From Liopterus haemorrhoidalis (Eukaryota > Arthropoda > Insecta > Coleoptera > Dytiscidae): a stretch of 64,000 bases of DNA. The position numbers and the translations under genes are program-made. The DNA lies in NCBI GenBank assembly GCA_963971575.1, contig OZ020616.1, forward strand, positions 3,616,924-3,680,923, written 5' to 3'. Shown in pieces: positions 33,801-42,273 of this stretch; within the stretch, counting starts at the first letter, position 1; the number at the start of each line of letters is the position of its first letter. The notes under the pieces are model-generated. The model worked only from the letters and a program-made list of their open reading frames with translations, was not told the DNA's origin and searched no databases.

Positions 33801-36375
33801 CCGTCGATCGTCTTAATAGTTCAAAACAAGTACAAACAAGGTATCCTTTTTCCTAAATCCTTAAACCCAACAAAAAACAATTTACACTATCAGTAAGGCG
33901 CGGACATTTTATGCAAAACCAATTATAATATAAATATTATCATTGTCTTTATAAGCAGTTTTGCATAAAATATCCGCGCCTTAGTCATCAGTCATCACAA
34001 GATATCCTTAATTACCTATTTTATTGATATTCGAATACTGCGGCTATCTTCATGTAACTACTAAACTTGTGCAATGTTTTCGGGGCGCATTTTAATTTTA
34101 TTACACAATAAAACCTTTGCTGGAGTTTAGAAATCCCTAATACCCTTTTCACACTAGATCTTTAAGAGGAGTGAACTTAAAGTTCACCGATGTTTAAGAT
34201 CGGTATGCTTTCACACTTGATGTTTAAATTTCTGGTGCTGTCATCAGCTACAGTAATTTTGTCCTTAAGTTACCGTCATGAAACTACCAGTTTTGAACTG
34301 TCTGCGCAGACGCACATTTTGAATTATTATAAACAATTAAGGATATTTCATTTCATTCTACAATAAAGGCACTACAATAAAGAATATATTATACCTGTAT
34401 TAACATGTCAGTCGATACATTTTATCTCAATTATTGTAGCTCTGTATTTTATTAAACACATTATTAAAATAAATAATTTTATTATAACAATAAGTATAAA
34501 CTTCTTATAACGTCGATATAATACAGTATTCTTGTTTATGATAATATAAAATGTCGACAGCACAAATTCAAGGAGTATTTTTTTATAATAGAAATTAAGT
34601 TGGCAATGCGGCCGAAGTTTAAGATGTAGATCTCTGTCTTAAACATCGGTTGTGTTTAGATGAGGCCGTACGGTTTCACATTAGCGTTTAAAGATACATT
34701 CACTTTAACATCCGATCTTAAAGATCTAGTGTGAAAAGCGTATAAGATAGGTACCTAATGTCTAAATTTTATTTAACAATAAGTTATTTGTAACAAAATA
34801 CCTTTACTTAATATGCAATATCATATAGCTTTCGTTCCAGAGGGCATTATTTATTGTTACAGCCTGTTTAGTTAGTAACAAAAAATGTTTGTTATGACTT
34901 GTTCTGTAAAAACGTCGCTCAATAAGTTTCCGGTCTAACTAAGAAAAACATTTTTTTTTAGAAATTCAACTTTATTCATCAACATACTCTCCTTCAAGAG
35001 TGATACATTCATTCCAACGCCCATAAAATTAAAAATATTAAAATTAATTAATTAATGTAAATTCAGCATACCAATCAGTAATAGTTGATTTGCCTGGTGC
35101 AGAGTCTCTATAACGCTTATCAATCCACTGTTTGGCTTCAACAGTATTTTTTCCCATAAAAAAACAATGTTTAATCAACACACGAAATTCTTTTTTATCC
35201 ATTCTTTTGAAAATTACAAAACTGGAGTCACTAAAACCACTGTAACCTCTAAACTAATTGTCAGAATGTCATGAAATTTTCACACGTATCGTTTGAAGGT
35301 TGGTACTATCCAGAAATCATATGGGTCTGTCAACAGTGTTGCCATATATATGTCAGATCGGAGACTTATTGAGTGAAGTGTTAGTTTCCTATTAAAACGG
35401 TTAAATGCTATTTAACAGCCTTTAAAGTTTAATCGTAATACTGCCCCATTTTTAATTTTTTTTTTTTACCGACCGCCAACATATATAAGGGAGGTATTGT
35501 GATCATACCGATTTTGACATTTCGAGATTTCGATGGATCTCCACAAATTGAGGTCCCTACATAACGTTTTAACTATTTTTAGCATGATATCTGTCGGTCT
35601 GTCTGTCCGTCCGTCTGTCTGTCTGTCTGTCCGTCTGTCTGTTCGTCTGTCTGTGTACACATACAGAGCAAATTCGGCTGAAAGGATTTTTATGAAACTT
35701 CATATTTAAGCTTCTGCCATCAATGGAACGAGTTGATCAACTTTTGGTAAAAATCGGTTGACTAAAAATGGGAGTTTACTCGTGTCGATTTTAAGATTTT
35801 TGTGAATATTTCACAACAGAAAAATATTTCGAAAAAATTTATTGAACAAAAGTTGCTATAAAAGCAATAATTAATAACTTTTATTTAAAACGTTTTTTGA
35901 TAAAACGAAAAATTTCTAATAATTTTTGTAAAATTTTTCGAAATTTTTTCTTTCTCAATTTTTTTATACTTATATGTAACGTTTCCATGGTCATGATAAA
36001 TAATATCTCTGTTAGAAAATATTAGGCCAAGTTATTTCTACTCTGCTGCTAGAATGTATTTTATATAAGTACTTTATGGTGGCGGTCGGTCCTGTGGTGG
36101 CCACAGCTGATTTTTTTTATTTATTTTTCCGCGAATGTATTTGTATATAGATTGATTGTGGTGATTTTTCTCCTCTGTTCCTAACAGATGAGCTTCTTCT
36201 AAGACACATTATAATTAAACTAAGGAGCTAATAATAAATTTGCAGCTAATAAATCTGTTTTTTTTTTTTAGACAAAGCAGCTTTAATAAGACCAGATAGT
36301 CCAAGGGAACAGACAGACGGTCCAACTTGCCATAGTTCTTCGCCGGGAACATCAGCAGTTATAATCGAGTCCTAG
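27872..36375 (+). CDS. CTR-family (SLC31) copper transporter
   Basis: Three coding exons (27872-28158, 28213-28436, 36272-36375) with matching phases give 204 residues. The start MHMCFWLGLN resembles the Met-rich approach to the first membrane helix in CTR proteins. TM1 is VATLIGTCLVLFLLGIGMEW. A charged, Ser/Gln-rich cytosolic loop follows (about 45-95). TM2 carries the M-x3-M copper-path motif (M118, M122) in ILMLSVMIYN, and TM3 carries G-x3-G (G135, G139) in CGYALGYFVFG. These proteins form trimers that move Cu(I) across plasma or endosomal membranes. The 34-residue tail lacks the usual terminal HCH. A short exon upstream (27716-27802) could be 5' UTR with an upstream ATG. Without splicing the frame runs open from that ATG and adds 52 residues. 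The last intron is 7.8 kb and full of transposons. Confidence 0.85.
29180..29700. mobile_element. TIR MITE (ATGGTGGGGTAAGTCAACA type)
   Basis: The left end is ATAATGGTGGGTTTAGTCAA and the right end, inverted, is TTGACTTACCCCACCATAA. The interior is made of repeated AGTCTTAGTTTTAATCTTA-like words in both orientations. It is non-coding. Confidence 0.75.
30480..30770. mobile_element. TIR MITE, diverged relative of the 53821-54429 pair
   Basis: It shares GTATGTCATGTTAGTATTAA, TCTTAATTATAATGATCA, ACATTTAAAGTCAGTAA and AAGTAACCAAAATAACCAG with the tandem pair, ending in CTTACAAAAGTG. Confidence 0.75.
30850..31600 (-). pseudogene. Internally deleted mariner transposase
   Basis: The reading frame 31413-31081 gives the mariner N-terminal helix-turn-helix region (KSQRAIIFFLWKEGVKTSEI, then STVYRWIDRFKTGRTSLEDD and SGRPSTS). 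It ends in RQVHDILHD. Directly downstream the sequence is the extreme C terminus (LKKIIYRWDKCIQLNGDYAEK, 30990-30920). The whole catalytic D,D region is missing. The ends ATGTTTCCAAAGTTCTGAGA (about 30858) and CCAGAATTTAGGAAACAT (about 31573) are inverted, so this is a deletion derivative still bounded by its TIRs. Confidence 0.85.
32663..33666 (+). mobile_element. TIR element with a decayed MADF/Myb-SANT-like ORF
   Basis: The inverted ends GGATTCCACACACCAAAGCG and its complement are extended by GC-rich sequence (GCCGCGGTGGC). Both flanks carry TTTAA (32658-32662 and 33667-33671). Around 32890-33040 the plus strand reads HLILYDLAHPDYKNIRKTNK and VWDEIGKVLEID, a MADF-type DNA-binding motif as found in PIF/Harbinger-type transposons, preceded by a stop. 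A 407-bp MITE (33043-33449) splits it just after this motif. Confidence 0.8.
33043..33449. mobile_element. Tc1/mariner-like MITE nested in the MADF element
   Basis: The ends are AAGTCTGTTCCAAACGATTA and CTAACCGTTTGAAACAGACT(G), with TA on both sides. The copy at 55994-56400 is nearly the same length and very similar. It sits inside the preceding element and is therefore younger. Confidence 0.85.
33894..33982. repeat. 89-nt hairpin
   Basis: The 26-nt arms (TAAGGCGCGGACATTTTATG... and its complement) differ at one position. The loop is about 37 nt and AT-rich. It may be a tiny MITE or a hairpin RNA. Confidence 0.7.
34140..34743. mobile_element. TIR MITE (TACCCTTTTCACACTAGAT type), complete copy
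   Basis: The left end TACCCTTTTCACACTAGATC is matched by the right end GATCTAGTGTGAAAAGCGTA. Its right 420 bp repeat the start of the window. It is non-coding. Confidence 0.85.
34905..35385 (-). pseudogene. Second internally deleted mariner
   Basis: From an ATG near 35203 the minus strand reads MDKKEFRVLIKHCFFMGKNT, then VEAKQWIDKRYRDSAPGKST and ITDWYAEF (HTH region). It then passes to RWNECITLEGEYVDE, the transposase C terminus. The ends GCTCAATAAGTTTCCGGTCT and AGACTTATTGAGT are inverted. The catalytic core is deleted. By sequence it is a different mariner lineage from the one at 30850. Confidence 0.82.
35467..36112 (+). mobile_element. HINE family B copy
   Basis: It starts ACCGACCGCCAACATATATA and has a GTCT/GTCC microsatellite at about 35590-35652. 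It ends with the inverted subterminal repeat GGTGGCGGTCGGT followed by the hairpin CTGTGGTGGCCACAG (36092-36106). Its architecture is the same as family A but its sequence is unrelated. Other copies lie at 44669-44816 and 56774-57110. Confidence 0.75.
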
Positions 36376-36671
36376 TAGAGAGTATATTCTACATATTTTT
36401 ACCATATGATTTTAAAGAATATTTTATATTGTATAAACCATTATATATAAAAATAGAATTGGTGCTATATCTAATTTTCATATAGATTATGCTGTGATAA
36501 GTCTTTATTTACGTAACCGGGATTAAATATATGTATATAGGATCACTAATTATTTTATGTAATGAACGAATTTATTTTAAATAGAGAAATTACAGAATGT
36601 TTTAAATTATGTTTATTTAATTATTTAACCTGTACCGAGATTATATTTGACCTTTGTAAAACACATTAAAA

Positions 36672-37113
36672 CAGTGTTTATCAACCCCCGGTTTACGATC
36701 CGTGACCGGTTCGTGAACTTATAATAATATACGTGCGTAACTTGTCCTCCCCGCAAAATTTTCTCTGGGTCCCCCTAAGTTAACATCTTAGTCCGGGAGA
36801 CCAAGCACAAAAAAAAAAACATTTAGGACCAAAATGTTAAGTGCGGAACCCTGCAATGGTCCCAGACGGAGACACTGACCAGGTTTCTGCTCTGAGGAGG
36901 ACGAAAATAAGCGTATAGAGTGTATTGCGCGCAATCTACGCGATTGGTGGTATGTCGAATCCATGTGGTTCACTTTTGGTACTGCCATTCTAATAGTGCA
37001 TTTGTTAGCCAGCAGTCCGTCCATTTAATCAATTTTTCCGCATGTTGACTATTACTCGTTACTGATGGATGTCGAGATTTAAGCCTAATGCGAAATGATT
37101 TGAGAAACCCCTG
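36672..37113. mobile_element. Probable hAT-type MITE
   Basis: The ends CAGTGTTTATCAACCCCCGG and TTGAGAAACCCCTG are hAT-like and inverted. No clear 8-bp flanking duplication remains. Confidence 0.55.
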
Positions 37114-37264
37114 GTACAAATGTATTTGATACGCCACTGCATTAGCAGCTGATCAACCAGCAGCAATTTTGACAGATCAGTGCAACTTGTTTTTATAATC
37201 TTTTATTAAAAATTGGTAATGTGTTTTTAAATTATAAGAAACGACTGAAAATTAGATATTTAAA

Positions 37265-38703
37265 ATGAGTAAAATAATACAATTAAAAGTCAGAAGGTTG
37301 GATAATGAAGGTAAGTAAATAAAAAACCAATATAGGTTAAGTATTGTTTAAATATTTGTTTTGCACAATAAATTTATATTGCTCAAGTATCTGGTTTGAA
37401 TTTCAAAATGCAAACTTTTTTTTTCTAAATGCCCATTGACAGACAAAAATTGTTTATAATTCTTGTTCCGCGTTGTTTTTCATTTAGATGAATATTTTAG
37501 GAGTTACGGAGGTCACCCTAAAATTTAAATCTGGAAAAATCTCTTATTATTGATTTAACAGCAAAAACTTATATGACAAAAATAATTTATAATAGGAAAC
37601 CATAACTTTTACTTCTATGCATTTTTTCAATTAGGTATTTATTTGGAGAATTACTGGGGGGCACAGTAAAATCTTGAAATATATTATAGTTTACTTTACA
37701 TATCAAAGACCATAAAGTACAGGCGCATCAGCTAATTCTATATAATCTAGTTAATTTTTTAGTTGCTTGACGCTGGTTTTATTTTCAGATGTGGATAAAA
37801 CAATAGATATGGAAGTAGATTCCAATATAACTTATGAAGACTTAAAGAAAAAATTGATGAACACAATAAATATATCTCTAACAGACAATAAAATACTAAA
37901 AATAAGAAACGGTGATGGTGTACTTATACCATTAATGAATATATTGGATTCCTCCATTGAAAAGTTAGTATATTATACAAAGGCAATTCCAAACATTTAG
38001 GTGGAACTAATATCTTCTTTATTAAAATAAATACACTAAAAATACAACAAATCTAAATTACTAAAATATCAAAGGAATACAAGTATAAAGTAAAAATGTG
38101 TAATTAATTTGAATTTTTATTTTTTAGACCTATAATGATAGACGTAACAAAAGTACATCAGGATGGTATGTAATTTTTTATTTAACAAAAAAAACAGTTT
38201 CACAAATATTGAGAGATCAAACAAATGTATGAACTCATTTTTTAACGATTGAAGTGGACTTTTGTGAAATAAAATGATCAAAGCCTTATTTAATCATTAA
38301 AACTTACTAATTTTCAAAATATAGTTTTGCTTAAATCAAATAAACAGACTATACTATTTTTTTTTTTATCAGACTTTTTTATTTTGTTTTATTTCTCATG
38401 CCGATCTGTCTGTAAAAAGCCATAACTATATATTTTTCTAATTTTGTATATTTAGTTCCAGCAATCCTATGTGATTCCCCATTAAATTCTGTCTACATCG
38501 ATGCGGTTAGATTAAAGTTACGTAATATGGAATCAAGAGTATCGAGAGTTGAATCAGTAGTACCACAACTAAAATGGCGGAGACAATCACTAGTGGAACA
38601 CACTACTCACAGTTTGGGTTCAAGAGTAGCATTTCTTGATCGGAGAATCGATGAACTAACACCACCTCAGTGGAATGATCAATTATGTAAATCAGTTTCC
38701 TGA
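37265..38703 (+). CDS. 168-residue protein of unknown function, four exons
   Basis: Exons 37265-37310, 37789-37963, 38128-38165 and 38456-38703 have GT-AG borders and consistent phases, which supports a real gene. I do not recognise the family. The first 75 residues (MSKIIQLKVRRLDNEDVDKT, ITYEDLKKKLMNTINISLTD, ILKIRNGDGVLIPL) read like a ubiquitin-like or PB1-like beta-grasp fold. Residues about 110-160 (VRLKLRNMESRVSRVESVV, LGSRVAFLDRRIDEL) have heptad spacing of a coiled coil. There is no signal peptide or membrane segment. A scaffold or adaptor role would be a guess. A MITE starts 50 bp after the stop, so the 3' UTR must be short or include it. Confidence 0.8.
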
Positions 38704-38753
38704 AGATACTCCTTAATATTTCTGAAACTTTTAAAAGAATAATCTAGAAATTT

Positions 38754-39290
38754 CGACTATAGTCGGATTGCTGATAAGTGACTGTTCGTTGCTACAAGTA
38801 TCGATATTCAATACTATATGCTTTCTCTGTCTATATCATTAAAATTATTTGCATACCCATAGTAACGTATAGTGACGCAACTAACCTTCAAAATTATTTT
38901 AATAAAAAACAAAGCATTAGAAAGAAACAGCATAATTCGTAGATATCTTTACTAATTAGAGCGCGAAAATAAATTTACATCAGTACTCAAACAAACAAAA
39001 TTATTAATTTTAGGGTAATAATTATAAATAAGGAAAAATTTATACTCATACGTAAATTTTGGATTATAATTTGTTGTTTATTCCAGCAGATTTAAAATTA
39101 AAGTTTGTGAATTTAATAATTGGCCGCAAGCCATATTTTAATCAATATTTATTACCAGACACTGACAGTTAAGACAAAAAACAAAAAACATTTTTAAAAT
39201 CGCTGAATAATGGTAACTAGATTATTATATGAGTGCACTACTTGATACATACATGTAACAGTCACCTATCATCAATCCGACTATATTCAG
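38754..39290. mobile_element. TIR MITE (CGACTATAGTCGGATTG type)
   Basis: The left end CGACTATAGTCGGATTGCTG and the right end ATCATCAATCCGACTATATT are inverted. The second parts GTGACTGTT and AACAGTCAC also match. It is non-coding. Confidence 0.7.
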
Positions 39291-39352
39291 CTAATTTGCA
39301 AAGTGGAGTGGAAGTTGTTACATATTTATAGAAAATATAAGTAACAAGAAAA

Positions 39353-39408
39353 TATTGATGTGAAGTGTGAATTTCACAAATTTCAGGGTTTTGTAGGTAT
39401 TTAATAGG
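39353..39408 (-). repeat. HINE family A, solo 3' end
   Basis: This is the hairpin block GATGTGAAGTGTGAATTTCA and subterminal GGGTTTTGTAGGTATTTAAT without the rest of the element. Confidence 0.7.
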
Positions 39409-39616
39409 TGTAACAAGTCTACAGAATGCTGGATGTCTAAGACAATTTTTTTCTATAATCACATCAAATGCAACAGATTTTTGATAATCATTTTTATTCG
39501 ATATTTGAGATCTAACTAAGTACTTCTATTTTATTTGTTTAAAATAAATTTAAATAATTTGCGAACATTACGTCATTAGAAAATATAATTATTATAATAT
39601 TTAATATAATATTATA

Positions 39617-39995
39617 ACATATTTTTGACAGGTTCAATGGTATCTTCATGTGATATTTATTGAAATTAATTTATTATTCAATATGAGGGTCGAGTTAAAT
39701 GAAATTTTCCGTTTTCTCAGTGCCCAAGTAACCTCTAGGGTTATAATTGAAGGTAATAAGGTTTTTTTGCCACGTTTCGGAACACGATGAAAACTTAGGT
39801 CTCTATCACGACCTACTTTTGCATTGCAAAGATAAACACAACAATTCACGTTGCATTTAATTTTTTCTTGTAATTTTAAAGACATTTTTTAAAAACTCGC
39901 TATGAAAACAACAGTAAATAAACTCGACTATCCTCCACCTGTCAGTTTCTCAAAATCTCACTAGAGGCGCTTCAGTTATTGTCAGTTGGCAATAT
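39617..39995 (-). pseudogene. THAP-domain fragment inside a TIR element
   Basis: The flanking blocks (ATTTTTGACAGGTTCAATGG; TCACTAGAGGCGCTTCAGTT) are the same as those of the tandem elements at 13.4-14 kb. Instead of their short interior there is a minus-strand frame (39885-39646) reading NCCVYLCNAKVGRDRDLSFH, then RVPKRGK and VTWALRKRKISF, the N-terminal part of a THAP zinc finger. This suggests the 259-bp units derive from a THAP-transposase element. The rest of the transposase is absent. Confidence 0.7.
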
Positions 39996-41576
39996 CAACA
40001 ACAAAACAAAACAATGTTACTTTTGTATCTTCCGCAAATTGCCATCAGATGTCAGGACGCTTAGGAAGTTTCCCCTGTAATACTTTTGTATGTTATATTT
40101 CATTTGCTAAAATTGTATTTATGTATTTATTAAATGTAAGCAATCATGTCTTTTTTAAATATAAGCAATGGATTATTACGTGAAAATAAAATAAAATAAT
40201 TATGTGACACCACTGTATCAATTTTGCTACAATGTTTGTGGTACGTCTCTTACTGCCTGCATTTGCATTTTATGAATTAAAGACATAATCTGTTTCTCTT
40301 TGGTTTATGTGGAACTAGATTTTAAAATTATTAATATTTAACGATTGAATTTTAAGGTTGTTTCTATCAAAATTTTCTAAAAAAAATTTTGATTTTAACG
40401 GTCCGTTTTGAAATCTATTAGTTAAAAAGTTTCCACGCACATTTTTTTTTTTGTATAAGAAAGGCAGAGTGTAACTTTAATATCTACACGCACTATTTTA
40501 TTAACCTGAAATAATGCTTCAGTGATTTTTAAGGTAGGTGACCTTAGCAAAGTATCTAATATTTATTATACCTCGATAGTTTAACTGAATAATCTTAAAA
40601 ATTGAAAAATTATTTCCAATAACGACATTACAAAGATCTGTATAACTAACTTCAGTATAAAGATCTTCTGTATCTCGAAAAACTTTAGTTTTGCAATGAT
40701 ATTGCAAGTAATACGTAAATATATTGTATACATATTACTGAAATAGTACCTAATATTATTTTAACAAATGAAATTAAAAAAAAATCCATATTTTTTAACA
40801 ATCAGAAATGTATAAATAGCCTGTTTCCTTGGTTTAAGCGGAAGTTGATATTGAAATCTAATATCTTTTAACTATTGAATGAGGCTTTTAACCATGTTAT
40901 TTAACAAAAGTCGCATTCAATCATTAAAAAGTGATCTCTTGACAATTTAAAAAAGTGTCATTTTATTAATCAAAATCCAACCTCAATTTTTAAAAAGTGA
41001 GCGCGGGACGACTTACATAAATAAAAGTTCCATTTAGTTCCGCGTAAACGTTTGGAATGTAAATTCTTTGTATGAAAAAAAAAATCTTTAGTAAAATATA
41101 TTTTTGTGCAAGTACTGGCACAATTACTTGTGCTAGTACTTGCACAAGTTACTGGCATCGTGTAACCAGGCAATTATACTTATTACATTTAGTATAAATC
41201 ATTAGTATAATGTGTTCTGTGGTATAAATTTATTGTTACATTAAATTTGCATATTTCTTAAATAACTAAAATTTTAATTAATTATTCCACATTTTATAAT
41301 ATTAAACATGAATTATTTAGTTCATTTTAATTATATTTTAGTACTATTGACAGAAACAGTGTTTAATAATTACAAAAAGGTACTAATTTACCGTTATGAA
41401 AATAAAATTCAATCTTTTTTTGTATTGTCTTTGCATAAATGAATCAAAAGTATGATTTAAAATATTCAAAATGTGATAAAAAATATAAAAAGTATCTTAA
41501 AATATCAATATTTAAGCCACCTTTTCTATTTTTAATTTTAATTATTTGATAATTATTATTTTTAATTAAATATCTG
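39996..41576. other. Intergenic, repeat-rich
   Basis: No gene was seen. Relics of the AAACGTTTGGAAT MITE family occupy about 40290-40350 and 40810-41060. A short palindromic stretch of CAAGTACTGG / CTAGTACTTG words lies at 41105-41160. Confidence 0.45.
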
Positions 41577-41589
41577 GAAGATTCTCGAA
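41577..41589 (+). promoter_or_regulatory. Heat-shock element upstream of BiP
   Basis: GAAGATTCTCGAA is three perfect alternating GAA/TTC units (nGAAnnTTCnnGAAn), about 200 bp before the likely transcription start. HSF trimers bind such sites. Confidence 0.65.
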
Positions 41590-41645
41590 TGGTTTAAAAT
41601 TCGTAAACATAAAGCAAGGAAGAAACTGTTAACCTCTATACCGTA

Positions 41646-41656
41646 CGTGGGCCAAT
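41646..41656 (-). promoter_or_regulatory. ERSE-II in the BiP promoter
   Basis: CGTGGGCCAAT is the reverse complement of ATTGG-N-CCACG, the ERSE-II consensus recognised by ATF6 and XBP1 with NF-Y in the unfolded-protein response. Confidence 0.75.
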
Positions 41657-41715
41657 CACAGTAAGCCAAGTTTTAGGTGAATATCCAATGAAAAGTAATC
41701 TAGTAATACGAGTAA

Positions 41716-41734
41716 CCAATCATATATTACCACG
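41716..41734 (+). promoter_or_regulatory. ERSE in the BiP promoter
   Basis: CCAAT, nine bases (CATATATTA), CCACG is an exact match to the ER stress response element. It lies some 50 bp before the likely transcription start. Confidence 0.85.
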
Positions 41735-41747
41735 ACAAAATTCTTAC

Positions 41748-41850
41748 TTATATTGCAATGCGCCTAGAATTTTGGTACAGTTAGTTTCAATTCGGTATAG
41801 AAGGTGCATGTTTCAAAAAGAAGTGAAATATTAAAATAAATCTTTAAACT
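41748..41850 (+). promoter_or_regulatory. Hsc70-3: BiP core promoter and non-coding first exon
   Basis: A TATATT stretch at about 41749 is followed by a 5' UTR ending at a strong donor (AAACT|GTAAGT, 41850/41851). The next acceptor is at 42250-42251, 22 bases before the start codon. Confidence 0.6.
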
Positions 41851-42273
41851 GTAAGTACAAAAGTAAATTAAACTAATATTTATAGCATTTATAATAAGAC
41901 AAATTATCCATATGTCAAAATTTACGAATTATACGGTATAATCGTTCAATTGGTGCAGCACTTCAATTTTGATTTTTTATAATTTGTGAATTACACGTAA
42001 AGGTTTTACGGAAACAGGTATTTAAGTAATTGTAGGCTTATAAAACATCATTTTTATTACTATATTTGCTAAATTTTAACTTAAAAATCCTTTTTTTAAC
42101 TAATTGACCGGTTCATGGAGACACGTAAGCGATCGGCAAAATGTGGTTGACGTAGACATTATCAAATACTTATTTTAAAAAATTTCTACTTGTTAAATAG
42201 TTTAAATAATTTTTAAATACTTGGATTACTTATAATTGTTTTGTTATTTAGGATAAAAGTGAACAGAAGGAAG

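Larger units (their letters stand above)
28437..36271 (+). other. Last intron of the copper transporter gene
   Basis: The 7.8-kb GT-AG intron contains MITEs (29180-29700, 30480-30770), two mariner relics, a MADF-bearing TIR element with a nested MITE, a hairpin, the complete member of the window-start MITE and a HINE copy. No other host exon was recognised. Confidence 0.8.

Noticed and set aside
35580..35652. A repeat array that might be mistaken for CRISPR
   Set aside because: It is a GTCT/GTCC microsatellite without spacers in a eukaryotic transposon.
40519..40707. A minus-strand 62-codon frame resembling part of a LINE ORF1
   Set aside because: The similarity to ORF1 of the Jockey element (CxT, SY spacing) is too faint to support a call by eye.
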